From positions 2,852,001 through 2,916,000 of the forward strand of contig NZ_CP036274.1 in the NCBI RefSeq assembly GCF_007747655.1: DNA of 64,000 nt, read 5' to 3'. A program made the position numbers and the translations under genes. The notes under the pieces are model-generated. The model made no database searches and had not been told where the DNA came from. It saw nothing but the letters and a program-made list of their open reading frames with translations. Source of the DNA: Anatilimnocola aggregata. Its GTDB lineage: Bacteria; Planctomycetota; Planctomycetia; Pirellulales; Pirellulaceae. Shown here in pieces: positions 1 to 9,594 of this stretch. The stretch's first letter is position 1. Every line of letters begins with the position of its first letter.

Positions 1-183
1 CTTGGTTCGGTGATCTTGGAGAACTTGACGATCTCACCAGGCGCCTGGGTGGCGTAACCACGAAACTTGTCGATCGCATCGTCGATCGACTCCATAGTCC
101 CGAGCGACGCCGTGTAGTCCAAGCGGAAGTGCACACGGTTGCTTTCATTGAGCCCTTTGCGCAAGACGGCCTTGAGCAATGCA
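1..183 (-). pseudogene. Unrecognised gene fragment at left edge
   Basis: An open minus-strand frame runs from about 183 off the left edge of the window. It reads as protein-like sequence (for example KAVLRKGLNESNRVHFRLDY and, further on, SIDDAIDKFRGYATQ), mixed charged and hydrophobic with no low-complexity bias. It stops being protein-like exactly where the neighbouring transposase remnant appears to end (around 184-190), so I infer that an insertion interrupted the gene and this is its downstream part. I do not recognise the family. Whether it is still expressed cannot be judged from the part shown. Confidence 0.35.
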
Positions 184-185
184 CT

Positions 186-655
186 AACAGCCCGTTGAAA
201 TAGGCTTGGTTTTCAGTTGATAGAGGCAATGAGCGCGGGGGGCGGGCCAAGTTCTTGAAAGGTGAGCGTAGCGAGTTCCTCAGGTGGCTACAGGCGGTTG
301 CGAGAACTGCCATGAGAAGGCAGGCGAAATACAAAGGTGAAACAACCGCCGCCAGGTCATTCGCGAATTGTTGCAGGCCGCGCGGCGTGCCCATCTTGAA
401 GAGTACGCGCATCAGCACGCTCAGGTTGTGAGCGGCAGCTGCGATCAAGTAGCGTTTGCGCAGCTTGTCGATGCCCGTGAGCCAAGTGCGTCTCGCGCCG
501 CCGGTCTCGCAAACGTGAGCGAAGGTTCGCTCCATCTTCTCGCTGCGGAGCCGTTGCAGTTGTTTGCCGCGCTCGCCACGCGTGCGACGGCGATTGGCGT
601 AGACCGCGGCCTTCTGCTCCGGCGGCTTTCGGCAACGCGATGAATTCCAGTTCAT
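186..655 (-). mobile_element. IS1182-like transposase remnant (C-terminal part)
   Basis: Reading the minus strand from an ATG at 655 gives RGKQLQRLRSEKMERTFAHV, then a CETGGARRTWLTG-like stretch and KRYLIAAAAHNLSVLMR followed by GTPRG. This is the characteristic C-terminal end of DDE transposases of the IS1182 type: a conserved ER-F-H--E-GG--R block, then R-KR-LI-AAA-NLS-LMR. The N-terminal two thirds, with most of the catalytic DDE residues, are absent because the neighbouring peptidase gene begins at 655. The sequence CTAACAGCCCGTTGAAA at about 184-200 lies where the element should end and may be its terminal repeat. A frame ending Ser-Thr-Gly-Cys-stop is present there in a different register, which suggests a frameshift as well. 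The ATG at 655 overlaps the stop codon of the M23 peptidase gene. The remnant is almost certainly inactive. Confidence 0.7.
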
Positions 656-2193
656 CTGCAAGGTTTAGCATTCAGCGGGCTGCGGGAATTCGGTTTCTTT
701 TTTACCTGTACTTTCAGTCGCGCAGTCGCGGTGAAGCCGCGTCGATTGGTCCGAGAAACCTGCACCAGGTAGGTTCCCGGTTTCTCGAAGCGGTGCACCG
801 TCGGAACATATCCGTCTTTTGCCAACTGCACGACATTACCATCGCTGTGCACTACAACAGTTGGACTCCCGTCGTCAAAGTTCCAGGTTTCTTCTCCGTC
901 GGTCGTGCGAAAGGTGCGAACCAGAAACTTCACGGCATCGCCGGCGCGAATTCCTTCGGTCGGTGCGTACGCCGCGTGAATAGACGGCGGCAGTTGCTCG
1001 GGATGTTCACGGTCGATGACATTGACAATCGCAAAATCGTAATCGACACGCCCCTCGCGATCGGTAATCTGCAGGATCTCACTGTAAACGCCCGGACGGG
1101 CATAGGTCCGTTCGAGTAGCGGTCCTTCGGCCTGCTGACCATCGGTGCATTTCCAGTGGTATTTCGCGATCGGGCCTGCCGCAGTCCAGGAACGACTACC
1201 ATCGAGTTGTACTTTTTCGTTTACCGAAACGAAATGATGAGGTCGCGCCACCGCAATTAGTTGTGGTTTCCGCTCACGCAGATTCGCCTCCCAGAGGAAT
1301 GCGTAGCCATCGATAATGCCCCACTGACCCGACGGTTGCCGCCCGCTGATATCGAAGTGCAAGTGCGACCAGCCGCCACTGCCTCCTTCTTTGCCCAACA
1401 GCCCCAGGGGTTGCCCGCGTTTTACCTGCTCGCCGGGTTTCAGCCCGGCCGCAATCGTGTGGAGGTGGCTATAGCGATAGAACCAGCCGCGGCTATCGAG
1501 CAGATAGACGACGTCGTAACGCGGAGCGACGGGAGTTCCCGAGTAGCCGGGCAGCACTTCCTTGCCCACGGAAACCACGAGCCCGTCGGTGGCCGCGACG
1601 ACATCTACCAGGCCCTCGGCGCCGCCGATGTCGAGGCCGTAGTGGTAGTAGACATTCCCCTTGCCGGGATTTTCCCCGCCATCGACATAGGTTGGCTCGT
1701 TCGCCATTTGCGTTGCGCTCGCGAACCAAGCTTGCCTTGCGGGGTAATCAAAGGTTCCCGGATTGAGCCACGGCGAATCCGCCGGCCAGAGCCGCAGGCG
1801 GGCATCCTTCACGAGGCCCCAGGGGGCGTGACCTGCTGAGGACCGAGTGGAGTTGAGTGTGTAGCCGCGCGTGATGGGGCAATCGATCTGCACGTCGCCG
1901 ATCTTCATCGGCAACCGGTAATTCGCGGAGACGAGGGTGAATGTCTGTCCCGCCACCTCGACGTCGACTTCTGCGCGACGAACGGCGTTGCGGAGGGAAT
2001 CGCTTTGCTCGCGCAGGTCGCGTAGCTTCACCAAGACCTTTTTGCCGGCAAGCATTACTTCCTGCGAGTCACCGACGTTGAGGTCAATCGTCTGGAACGG
2101 CGGTTGGAGTGTCGGTTCAGGAATCGCTATTTGCGATTGCGCAGTGGAGTGGAACAGCAGGACTACAATGGCGACTGGCAACAACCTTATCAT
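652..2193 (-). CDS. Secreted M23-type metallopeptidase with PKD domains
   Basis: The predicted exported protein of 513 residues is a LytM/M23 peptidoglycan-type endopeptidase fold followed by PKD-like beta domains. The zinc ligands are visible as H184/D188 in HYGLDIGG, the HLH at about 243-245 and the HLHF at about 277-279, in the right order for M23. PKD-like segments with W-F-DG and Y-PG-Y motifs occupy about 305-390 and 405-500. I chose ATG 2193 because it follows AAGG with 6-nt spacing and begins a standard signal peptide (MIRLLPVAIVVLLF). The same frame also has ATGs at 2217 and 2223 and a TTG at 2328 that overlaps the upstream DUF1501 stop. The gene is last in the minus-strand block that starts at 6219. 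Its C-terminal end runs into the transposase remnant, so the last residues may be insertion-derived. Substrate is unknown; several planctomycete M23 proteins lack a classical role in lysis. Confidence 0.8.
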   Translation of the reverse strand: MIRLLPVAIVVLLFHSTAQSQIAIPEPTLQPPFQTIDLNVGDSQEVMLAGKKVLVKLRDLREQSDSLRNAVRRAEVDVEVAGQTFTLVSANYRLPMKIGDVQIDCPITRGYTLNSTRSSAGHAPWGLVKDARLRLWPADSPWLNPGTFDYPARQAWFASATQMANEPTYVDGGENPGKGNVYYHYGLDIGGAEGLVDVVAATDGLVVSVGKEVLPGYSGTPVAPRYDVVYLLDSRGWFYRYSHLHTIAAGLKPGEQVKRGQPLGLLGKEGGSGGWSHLHFDISGRQPSGQWGIIDGYAFLWEANLRERKPQLIAVARPHHFVSVNEKVQLDGSRSWTAAGPIAKYHWKCTDGQQAEGPLLERTYARPGVYSEILQITDREGRVDYDFAIVNVIDREHPEQLPPSIHAAYAPTEGIRAGDAVKFLVRTFRTTDGEETWNFDDGSPTVVVHSDGNVVQLAKDGYVPTVHRFEKPGTYLVQVSRTNRRGFTATARLKVQVKKKPNSRSPLNAKPCR

Positions 2194-2324
2194 TTTGGGC
2201 CTTGTTCCTGTGGGCATAGTCATCGTCCAAGCCTGATTTTCGGGTAGTGGGATTTTATGTTGCAGAGGGCGACCGCGATTTTCATTTGCCGCCGAGTTGG
2301 CTGCGTTCGAGGTGCGTTCGAAAT

Positions 2325-3734
2325 TCAAGACGCAAAGACTTCGTGTACTACTTCGCCGCCATTCACGGTAACCAGTTCGCGGCGGTTGTTGCGTTCGTAA
2401 TAGAGGCGATGCTGATCCAGTCCCAAAGCATGCAGAATCGTCGCGTGCAGATCATGGGGCGAGACCGGCCGCTCCACTGCCGCGTAACCCACAGAATCGG
2501 TCGCGCCAATCACCTGGCCGCCGCGGACGCCCCCTCCGGCCAGCCACATTGAGTAGCCCGAGGGAGAATGATCGCGACCTGGCTTGCCGGCGCCGGGCTG
2601 GGCGGTGGGAGTGCGTCCGAACTCGCCTCCCCAAATGACCAGCGTTTGCTCCAGCAGGCCGCGGCGCTTGAGATCCTGCAGGAATCCGGCGATCGGCCGA
2701 TCCGTCGCCTGGCACTTCTTGGAGTGATTCCCCAGCAAATCGCTATGGGCATCCCAGCCTCCGCTCCGAATTTGAATGAACCGCACACCCCGTTCGATCA
2801 GCCGGCGCGTAGTCAGGAGAATTCGTGCATACTCTTTGGTCTCGGCATCGTGCAGCCCGTAGAGATTCTCGGTCTCGACCGTCTCATGGCTGATATCGAA
2901 AGCCTCCGGAGCCGCTGTTTGCATCCGGAACCCCAACTCATACGAGGCAATCCTGGCTTCCAACTCCGATCGATCGCTGAACTCGGCGAGATGCCGGGCA
3001 TTGAGCCGCTGCAGGAAATCGAGCTCGGCGCGGCGTTGTTGCTCCGAGACGTGCGTCGGTCGCTGCAGATGCGAAATCCCTTGCTCGCTATCGACGAAAA
3101 TCCCTTGATAACGGGTGGGAAGAAATCCTGCGGCGGTCGTCGGCGGGCGCACGGTCTCGCCGGTCTTGAAAACGAGAAAGCCGGGGAGATTCTGATTCTC
3201 ACTCCCCAGGCCATACGTCAACCAGGCTCCCAGGCTCGGGCGGTCTCCGAGTAATGATCCGGTTATCGACAAGTATTCTGCGGGTGCGTGAATGGGTGAG
3301 TCGTGGCGGCAACTTCGAATGACGCACAGGTCATCGGCACATCCGGCTACGTGCGGAAAGAGTTCGGATATCTCTAGCCCGCTTTGTCCTGCGCGCTGAA
3401 ACTTCCAAGGGCTGGCGAGCAAGTTGTGCAGAGGCGCGCGAGCAATCTGAGGAACATCACTGGCGATCGATTCCGGCACATTCTGACCATGCAAACGGGT
3501 CAACTCCGGCTTGGGGTCGAAGGTATCATTCTGCCCCGGCCCGCCACCCAGAAAAATAAAGACAACCCGTCGGGCCGTTGCGCGGCGTTCCGTCGTCGCT
3601 GGCTCCTTGGCCGACAGGCCATCGTCGCACAGCAACCCGGCCAGCGCGGCAGCGCCGAATCCCAGCGTTGATCGTTGCAACATTTGTCGGCGGGTGAGAT
3701 TCACCAAGGGTTCACTCCACATAAATGAACTCAT
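2325..3734 (-). CDS. DUF1501 Tat-exported protein
   Basis: A 469-residue DUF1501 protein; the family belongs to the alkaline phosphatase/sulfatase-like superfamily and its substrate is unknown. A twin-arginine signal (TRRQMLQRSTLGFGAAALAG) lies at about 14-33, so export in folded form is likely. The family signature appears as FLGGGPGQNDTFDPKPE near the start of the mature part and as WGGEFGRTPT followed by GRDHSPSGYSMWLAGGG toward the end. The start overlaps the stop of the upstream DUF1549/DUF1553 gene by 23 nt (a second ATG at 3722 would shorten this to 11), which indicates translational coupling of the pair. This is the order seen throughout the window: heme-motif protein first, DUF1501 second. 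Metal-binding Asp and His residues in the two signature blocks suggest a hydrolase, which is inference from the superfamily. Confidence 0.9.
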   Translation of the reverse strand: MSSFMWSEPLVNLTRRQMLQRSTLGFGAAALAGLLCDDGLSAKEPATTERRATARRVVFIFLGGGPGQNDTFDPKPELTRLHGQNVPESIASDVPQIARAPLHNLLASPWKFQRAGQSGLEISELFPHVAGCADDLCVIRSCRHDSPIHAPAEYLSITGSLLGDRPSLGAWLTYGLGSENQNLPGFLVFKTGETVRPPTTAAGFLPTRYQGIFVDSEQGISHLQRPTHVSEQQRRAELDFLQRLNARHLAEFSDRSELEARIASYELGFRMQTAAPEAFDISHETVETENLYGLHDAETKEYARILLTTRRLIERGVRFIQIRSGGWDAHSDLLGNHSKKCQATDRPIAGFLQDLKRRGLLEQTLVIWGGEFGRTPTAQPGAGKPGRDHSPSGYSMWLAGGGVRGGQVIGATDSVGYAAVERPVSPHDLHATILHALGLDQHRLYYERNNRRELVTVNGGEVVHEVFAS

Positions 3735-6219
3735 TCAAATTGAGGAGTGCCTGGCAAACGCTCGCCGGGATTTGCGAAACATCGGCCGCCGGTTTACCAG
3801 GGATAAGAACCGGCCACAACTCTTGAGCAGCCGACAGTTCTTCAGCGGAAGGTTCGCGCAGGAGGATATGGCGAAATGCACGGTGAATCAATTCCGTCCG
3901 ATCGTTGGCTCCTTTCGACAGCCGTGCGGCCAGTACGTTGCTCTGACGGACCGCGAACGGGCTGTTGAGCAAGAACAGTGACTGCAGCGGCGAAGTCGAC
4001 ACGTCTCGCCTCGCCACGCTGGCTGCGCATTCCTGCGGGCCGTCGAAGAGTCGCTGCACATCAGGGGCCTGCCCGCGCCGTTGAGACAGGTACAAACTGC
4101 GGCGTGTCGATTCCTCGCGTTGATCAATCGGAACGCTGGGTCCCAACACGCGGGGATTGAGTTCACCCGAGGTCGCCAACCAGGCATCGCGAATCATCTC
4201 CGCGGTCAGCCGCCGGGGGACATGCCGGGTCAGCCAGCGGTTGTCGGAATCGCGATGCGCCGAGTCGGCAGACGCGAGCGCTCTCTGCTGGTAAGTGGCT
4301 GAACTCACGATCATCCGCTGAATCTGTTTTGTGCTGCCACCGCCAGCCAGGAACTCCGCCGCCAGCCAATCGAGCAATTCCGGATGCGACGGTCGGGCTC
4401 CGCGCAGACCGAAGTCGTCGGCTGTCGCGACAAGTCCTCGCCCGAGGTGTTGTTGCCAAATTCGATTGACCCAAACTCGCGGCACTAGCGGTTGGTCGGG
4501 CTGCGTTAACCATCGCGCGAGTTCCAAACGGTTCCGCGGCGAATTCGTTGACGTGCGGCGCAAGACCTCAGGAAAGCTTGGCTGCACTTCGTTGCCCAGT
4601 TGATGCACCTCACCCCGATTGAGGATATAAGTCTTTAGTGACGCCAGTTCGACCGGGTCATACGAAAGTGGATAGAAGCCCAAACTGGGAAGCACCTGCA
4701 GGCGATGCGGACTCGTAACGGGAGAGTAATAGGCAAAGGTCTGGGGAATGGGCGGCGTCGCGGCGGTGAGTTCGTTCGTCCGCTTCTTCAGCTCGTCGTA
4801 CAACTTGCGATTGGCCGGCGAGATTCGCTTTTCAATTTCGCCGTTCGACTTCTGGAACTTCAGACTGATCTTGCGGGCCCGCAACTCTTCGGCCGGCGTT
4901 CGTTGATCGGCAGGCAAATCGTAAACTCGCCGATTCTCAGGCGATAGTTGCTCACGAATTTCGGCGAAGAGTGCAGCCTTCCCTTGTTCGAAGAGCGTCC
5001 GTTGCAGCGCGACGGCCGGCGCTAACTCCGCTGGACCGACACGATCGTAATCGGCCTGGACCTCCCGCGACTGCAACTCGATATTCAGCGGCAGGCCCCG
5101 GACAAAAAACGAGTGCAGGCCGTAATAATCGCGGGCGGTGAGGGGATCAAACTTGTGATCGTGGCATTGGGCACAGTGAAGCGTCAGCCCGAGCAATCCG
5201 TTGCTAACAGCATTTACGATGTCGACGGCGACGTCGTTCCGCTGCAGCGCCTTGTCTTCTTCGTTGCTGCTAATGCGTGTGGCAGCGAGGAAACCGGTGG
5301 CGATCAGATTTTCGTCGGAGTACTCCGGCAGTTCATCGCCGGCAATTTGTTGCACGATGAACTCCGCAAAGGGCTGATCGCGATTGAATGAGCGAACCAC
5401 GTAATCGCGATACCGCCAGGCGAACGGCCGTGGGTGATTGCTCTCAAAACCCTCCGATTCCGCCCAGCGGGCCAGGTCGAGCCAGAGGCGGGCCTGATGT
5501 TCGCCATAACGGGGATCGGCCAGCAAGCGATCGATGAGTCGCTCCACCGCATCGGGACTTTGATCCGCCGCGAACGCTTCCCCGTCTTCCCAAGTCGGAG
5601 GGAGACCGCAGAGATCGAGAAACAAACGTCGAACTAGTACCCGCCGCGGCGCCTCAAGCGCGGGAGCAAGTCCTTGCTCCTGATGTTTCTGCATGACAAA
5701 CGCATCGACCGGTGAGCAAATCCAGTTGCCGCTGGTGTCGGGAACACTGGGCCGCCGCACTGCTTGAAACGACCAATGTTGCTGGGCGGCGATTCTCTCC
5801 GGCAGAAGATTCGTATCCCAGGGGAGTCCCGTATCGATCCAACGGGCGAGGATAGCGATTTCAGCGGGCTTGAGTCTGGGACCTTCCGGTGGCATTCGAC
5901 GGTCTGGGTCGGATCCGAGAACGGCCCTCAACAAACGGCTTTCAGCGCTCTTCTTGGGAACCACAAGTGGTTCGTTGCCGTTCTCCCCGAGCAACTCCGA
6001 CCGCAAATCAAGTCGCACTCCGGCGCGAGGCTGATGGCCTTCGTGGCAACGAAAGCAGCGTTCGCGCAGGATCGGCAACACATCCCTGCCGAAATCAACG
6101 GCTGTTCGCTCAACGGCCGCTGCTGGTTGCAGCCAACTGATGGCCGCAACCAAGCACATCCAAATCATGTTGATTGGTCGCGTAGACAAAGGTTGCACTC
6201 GAGGAGAGTCCGTGAACAA
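3712..6219 (-). CDS. PSCyt1-DUF1549-DUF1553 heme-motif protein
   Basis: An 835-residue planctomycete-type protein with, in order, a signal peptide (hydrophobic MIWMCLVAAISWL at 18-30), a cytochrome-like PSCyt1 domain with a CFRCH heme motif at 55-59, a DUF1549 domain containing a second motif ([11 protein letters not shown]), a charged linker rich in Glu/Lys/Arg, and a C-terminal DUF1553 domain beginning near RVWVNRIWQQHLGRGLV. A second possible start (M18 at 6168) sits directly before the hydrophobic segment. The protein probably acts in the periplasm/paryphoplasm as a heme-bearing partner of the DUF1501 protein encoded immediately downstream, whose start overlaps this stop by 23 nt. Function is not established for the family. 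The 199-bp region upstream (6220-6418) presumably carries the promoter. Confidence 0.9.
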   Translation of the reverse strand: MFTDSPRVQPLSTRPINMIWMCLVAAISWLQPAAAVERTAVDFGRDVLPILRERCFRCHEGHQPRAGVRLDLRSELLGENGNEPLVVPKKSAESRLLRAVLGSDPDRRMPPEGPRLKPAEIAILARWIDTGLPWDTNLLPERIAAQQHWSFQAVRRPSVPDTSGNWICSPVDAFVMQKHQEQGLAPALEAPRRVLVRRLFLDLCGLPPTWEDGEAFAADQSPDAVERLIDRLLADPRYGEHQARLWLDLARWAESEGFESNHPRPFAWRYRDYVVRSFNRDQPFAEFIVQQIAGDELPEYSDENLIATGFLAATRISSNEEDKALQRNDVAVDIVNAVSNGLLGLTLHCAQCHDHKFDPLTARDYYGLHSFFVRGLPLNIELQSREVQADYDRVGPAELAPAVALQRTLFEQGKAALFAEIREQLSPENRRVYDLPADQRTPAEELRARKISLKFQKSNGEIEKRISPANRKLYDELKKRTNELTAATPPIPQTFAYYSPVTSPHRLQVLPSLGFYPLSYDPVELASLKTYILNRGEVHQLGNEVQPSFPEVLRRTSTNSPRNRLELARWLTQPDQPLVPRVWVNRIWQQHLGRGLVATADDFGLRGARPSHPELLDWLAAEFLAGGGSTKQIQRMIVSSATYQQRALASADSAHRDSDNRWLTRHVPRRLTAEMIRDAWLATSGELNPRVLGPSVPIDQREESTRRSLYLSQRRGQAPDVQRLFDGPQECAASVARRDVSTSPLQSLFLLNSPFAVRQSNVLAARLSKGANDRTELIHRAFRHILLREPSAEELSAAQELWPVLIPGKPAADVSQIPASVCQALLNLNEFIYVE

Positions 6220-6418
6220 CGCTTCACTTCAACTGCAAGGATAGTCCGTCTTTGATGCGAAGAGCAAGCAATCACTACGCACAGGGTCACCAAAAGGATT
6301 CACATGGGAGCAACGGGAAGGCAAGAATACACGCTTGGATGTTGATGCGATTTCGGTTACGCCTCCCTCCACTTCGTCCCCGGCTGACCGAGGCGCTCGC
6401 GCGAGGAAGGACTGCCAC

Positions 6419-7243
6419 TCACTTCTTAAATTTCTCGCGAATCAGGGGCGTCAGGAACTTGGCGGTTTCATCGCCGATGACGTGATAGCCGGCGAGATTA
6501 GGGTGGCGATCGCCAAACCAGCCCGGCAGATGGCCGAAGTGAGCATCGAGCCGATTGTCGAGAACTTCCACGCTCGGATTAGCTCCCGGAACGACGAATG
6601 GCTTCACAAACTCGCGCCGGTTCTCTGGGATCTTCTCCAGGGGAAACCGGCGGTAGTTGAGCATGTCCGGGCCGCGTTTCAGCTCGGCGGCATAACGAGG
6701 ATAGATATCGAACAGCCGCAGTCCTTCCGCTTTCGCGACGTCCGCGTTGAGTTTGTTCAGCCGCTGAGCTACTTCTTCGCCGCCGTAAGGAATGACCGTC
6801 ATCACAATCAGCGAGGCCCGTGGATGATCCTTCCTGAGCCGCTCGATCAGCTCGTGATAATCCTTGGGGAAATTCTCGGCGAAGTTCTCGCGGCGGGCGT
6901 TGTCGTTCAAACCGTACCGAATCAGAACGAAGTCGATTCCGGGTAGTTTCGATGCTGCTTTCTCGTATCGGCCAGATTCCAATAGCCGTTGAATGTACTC
7001 GCCACTCAACCCCAGATTGATCACGTTGGTCGGCGGCAAGTCCTTCTCCGCAGCTAGTAACTCGCGTATCACGTCTTCCAGATGCGGTCCCTTGGGCACA
7101 TGACGTCGCGGCACACTTCCCTCCGTCGTGCTGTCGCCGAGCAACAGGATTTGCACTTTGCCTTCGTGCTCGGCCTGAAGCGGACGGCTGCTGAAGGAGA
7201 GCGAGAAAACAATCGCAAGGAGCAGACAAACGCGGCAGCGCAT
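6419..7243 (-). CDS. Secreted SGNH/GDSL hydrolase
   Basis: This 274-residue protein carries the SGNH esterase blocks: GDST with the nucleophile S38, the block II glycine in LGLSGEY, block III YGLNDN with N113, and block V GDRHPN with D245 and H247. A signal peptide (RCRVCLLLAIVFSLSFSS) leads the protein. I chose ATG 7243 because AAAGGA lies 7 nt upstream of it; a further in-frame ATG at 7264 adds seven residues. Such proteins usually remove acetyl or other ester groups from polysaccharides or lipids. It is the last gene of a minus-strand set starting at 11310 (DUF1549/1553, DUF1501, WD40, SGNH) with short gaps, suggesting the same transcript. The substrate cannot be told from sequence. Confidence 0.85.
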   Translation of the reverse strand: MRCRVCLLLAIVFSLSFSSRPLQAEHEGKVQILLLGDSTTEGSVPRRHVPKGPHLEDVIRELLAAEKDLPPTNVINLGLSGEYIQRLLESGRYEKAASKLPGIDFVLIRYGLNDNARRENFAENFPKDYHELIERLRKDHPRASLIVMTVIPYGGEEVAQRLNKLNADVAKAEGLRLFDIYPRYAAELKRGPDMLNYRRFPLEKIPENRREFVKPFVVPGANPSVEVLDNRLDAHFGHLPGWFGDRHPNLAGYHVIGDETAKFLTPLIREKFKK

Positions 7244-7294
7244 CGTAGTATCCTTTGGGTTCATGGTGCAAACAACGGACGATCGGCGACGAAT

Positions 7295-8287
7295 TCACTC
7301 CGACCACTCATACACAGTTAGTGATCCGGAGTCTGGATAAGAGCGTTGCCCGATCATTTGTGTTACGACACAGCGTTCGCCGCTCGGCTGAACATCTAGG
7401 CTCGTACAAGGGCCGATAGTGGCGGTGGTGGCGAGTGATTCATCCTTGGTGGGATCCCACGCACGCAGCTCGCCTTTGCCGATATCGCCTCCAGCCGTGA
7501 GTAGAAAGCCTTGCGCGTGAAATTGAGCCGAATAATAAAAGCCCTTCAACTGTGAAGCAAGTTTGAGTTTCAGTTCACCGGTCGCGATGTCGAACAGCAG
7601 CGCGCAAGCAGGGCCCGAGTATTCGTTACTGCCGCAGGCGACAAGCGTGTTGCCATCCGGCGAAATCGTAATCCCTCGAATGCCGCCCCACTCGATATCT
7701 TCCACGCGGCGATACGCAGAGAGTTGAGGCACATCGATGCTGCGTTGCTCCTTGCCGGTTGCAAACTCCCAGACCTTAAGCCGCGGCTTCTTCGGCTGAC
7801 GGTCGGCAGAGATCAGTCGTTGACCATCCGGATGAAACGCCAGCCCGTACACAGGATGGCCCTCAATCCGCAACTTGTGCATACGCTTTCCATCACTGGC
7901 CTGCCAGACGTGTATGTTGCCATCGCGGTCACCGGTCGCGAACAGCTTGCCGTCTGGGCTGGCAGCCAGTGCGTAGATGGTGCTCGCATGAGCGGTGATC
8001 TTCCAGCGCTGCCGAGGTTTATCGCCTGTGCAGTCCCAAGCGAAAACCACACCCGCAAAGTCCGCCGTCAGAATCAGGTCTGTACCGGAACGTACGATGT
8101 TGCCGACCCAAGTCTCGTGGCCCGATAGCTCCGTGGTTGACTTAGCAGCCACATCGAGGCAAAGGATGTTGCGGTCTCTTCCTCCGGCCAGCACAAACCG
8201 GGCGGTCGGATCGAACGCGCAAGAAACCAGCGGCGAGTGGTGTTTGTATTCAGCCACTTCCTTGATTTTGGTGGGATCACTTTTCAT
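7295..8287 (-). CDS. WD40-repeat protein
   Basis: A 330-residue protein made of WD40/beta-propeller repeats. Typical blade ends and turns are visible, for example IYALAASPDGKLFATGDRDG followed by NIHVWQ, VYGLAFHPDGQRLISADR followed by LKVWE, and ITISPDGNTLVACGS. About six or seven blades would fit the length. There is no signal peptide, so it is probably cytoplasmic, unlike its neighbours. It lies 23 bp downstream of the DUF1501 gene and upstream of the SGNH hydrolase on the same strand. WD40 proteins next to DUF1501/DUF1553 genes are common in planctomycetes; a scaffolding role is likely but unproven. Confidence 0.85.
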   Translation of the reverse strand: MKSDPTKIKEVAEYKHHSPLVSCAFDPTARFVLAGGRDRNILCLDVAAKSTTELSGHETWVGNIVRSGTDLILTADFAGVVFAWDCTGDKPRQRWKITAHASTIYALAASPDGKLFATGDRDGNIHVWQASDGKRMHKLRIEGHPVYGLAFHPDGQRLISADRQPKKPRLKVWEFATGKEQRSIDVPQLSAYRRVEDIEWGGIRGITISPDGNTLVACGSNEYSGPACALLFDIATGELKLKLASQLKGFYYSAQFHAQGFLLTAGGDIGKGELRAWDPTKDESLATTATIGPCTSLDVQPSGERCVVTQMIGQRSYPDSGSLTVYEWSE

Positions 8288-8310
8288 GCATTGCCGCCGG
8301 AAGAAATGGA

Positions 8311-9579
8311 TCAGGCGAGTAGTTCGTCAATCGGTTTCGCCGCTGGGTCTGCCACCGGATTGGTTTGTCCGCCGATGCTGTAAGATGCCGATGAATCGAT
8401 ACCTACGGCTCGCAAATAAGTGTGAAACAGATCACCGAGTTTGACGGGCTTGTCTTTGACTTCCGTACCGAGGTCGTTCGTCGAACCATACACCACGCCC
8501 GGCTTCACACCACAACCGGCCATAGCCACGCTCCAGGCGCGGCCCCAGTGATCGCGGCCGCCGAGCTTATTGATCTGCGGCGTGCGGCCCATCTCGCCCG
8601 AGATCACGACCAGCGTGTGCTCCAGCATGCCGCGCCGCTCGAGGTCGTCGAGCAAGGTGACCAGCGTGCGGTCGAACTCGGCACACCGGATTTGGTGCCA
8701 GTAGAAATTGTCCTGATGAGCATCCCAGTCGAAGTGAGTAACTTTCACGCAAGTGACGCCAGACTGCAGCAGCCGGCGGGCGAGCAAACAATTCTGACCG
8801 AATTCGTGCTTGCCATATTGTTCGTGATCAGCACCAGATTCTTTCGTCAAATCAAATATCTCGCGCCGATCCATCAGTGCCTGCGCTTGTTCGAATGTCG
8901 TCCGATAGGCGTCAATTGGCGCTGCATCGCGGCCCTGCCGGAAGCGTTCATCGTTCGATTTCCGGATGCGATCGACGGTCTCGGCAAGGGTTGGTTTTAC
9001 CGCAGCAGGCTGGACGAGATTCTCCGGAGGCTGATTGTTGACGACCCGCACACCTTGGTACTTCGCACCCAGAAAGCCTGCATCGCCGACATCGGTGTAC
9101 GCCTTCGGCCCATCGCGCCGGATCGAAACGTAGCCGGGCAACACGTCCTCGGATCGTTCTAGCAGCTTTGCTACCGCGGAGCCGAGCACCGGATAACCGG
9201 GCGCGATGCGGCCCGATTGCATGGCGTAATGTCCTTGGAAATGATCCGGGATGTTCGAATTCAGGCTGCGCACCACCGTCAGTCGATGCATGATCTTCGA
9301 CGTGTGGGGCAGAAGTTCGCCGATCTGCACGCCAGGGAGTGATGTCGAGATCGCCCGGAACGGGCCGCCGGTTTTGGTGCCCGTTTTAGGGTCCCAGGTT
9401 TCGAACTGGCTCGCACCCCCGGATAGAAACAAGAGGAGCAGTTGTTTGCGAGGTAACGTCGATACCTCGGCACGCAACGGTTGCTCAATTGCCCCCGCTC
9501 CGAGTGCAGCAGCAGTCCCTTGCAACCAGGTGCGGCGTGAGATCTCCGAAGCTGCGGTACGTGATTGACGCCCTGCCAT
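8311..9579 (-). CDS. DUF1501 Tat-exported protein
   Basis: A 422-residue DUF1501 protein. The twin-arginine signal SRRTWLQGTAAALGAGA is at about residues 14-30. The N-terminal family block is FLSGGASQFETWDPKTG and the C-terminal one is ISGEMGRTPQINKLGGRDHW. Met replaces the Phe that the other six copies in the window have after Gly-Glu, and AGCGVKPG replaces the usual AGGGxxGG. It is one of the two shortest DUF1501 proteins here. It follows its DUF1549/DUF1553 partner with a 15-bp gap. As for the family generally, it is expected outside the cytoplasmic membrane, and the hydrolase-like fold is inferred from the superfamily rather than shown. Confidence 0.9.
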   Translation of the reverse strand: MAGRQSRTAASEISRRTWLQGTAAALGAGAIEQPLRAEVSTLPRKQLLLLFLSGGASQFETWDPKTGTKTGGPFRAISTSLPGVQIGELLPHTSKIMHRLTVVRSLNSNIPDHFQGHYAMQSGRIAPGYPVLGSAVAKLLERSEDVLPGYVSIRRDGPKAYTDVGDAGFLGAKYQGVRVVNNQPPENLVQPAAVKPTLAETVDRIRKSNDERFRQGRDAAPIDAYRTTFEQAQALMDRREIFDLTKESGADHEQYGKHEFGQNCLLARRLLQSGVTCVKVTHFDWDAHQDNFYWHQIRCAEFDRTLVTLLDDLERRGMLEHTLVVISGEMGRTPQINKLGGRDHWGRAWSVAMAGCGVKPGVVYGSTNDLGTEVKDKPVKLGDLFHTYLRAVGIDSSASYSIGGQTNPVADPAAKPIDELLA

Positions 9580-9594
9580 CTGCTGCTCCTGAAA

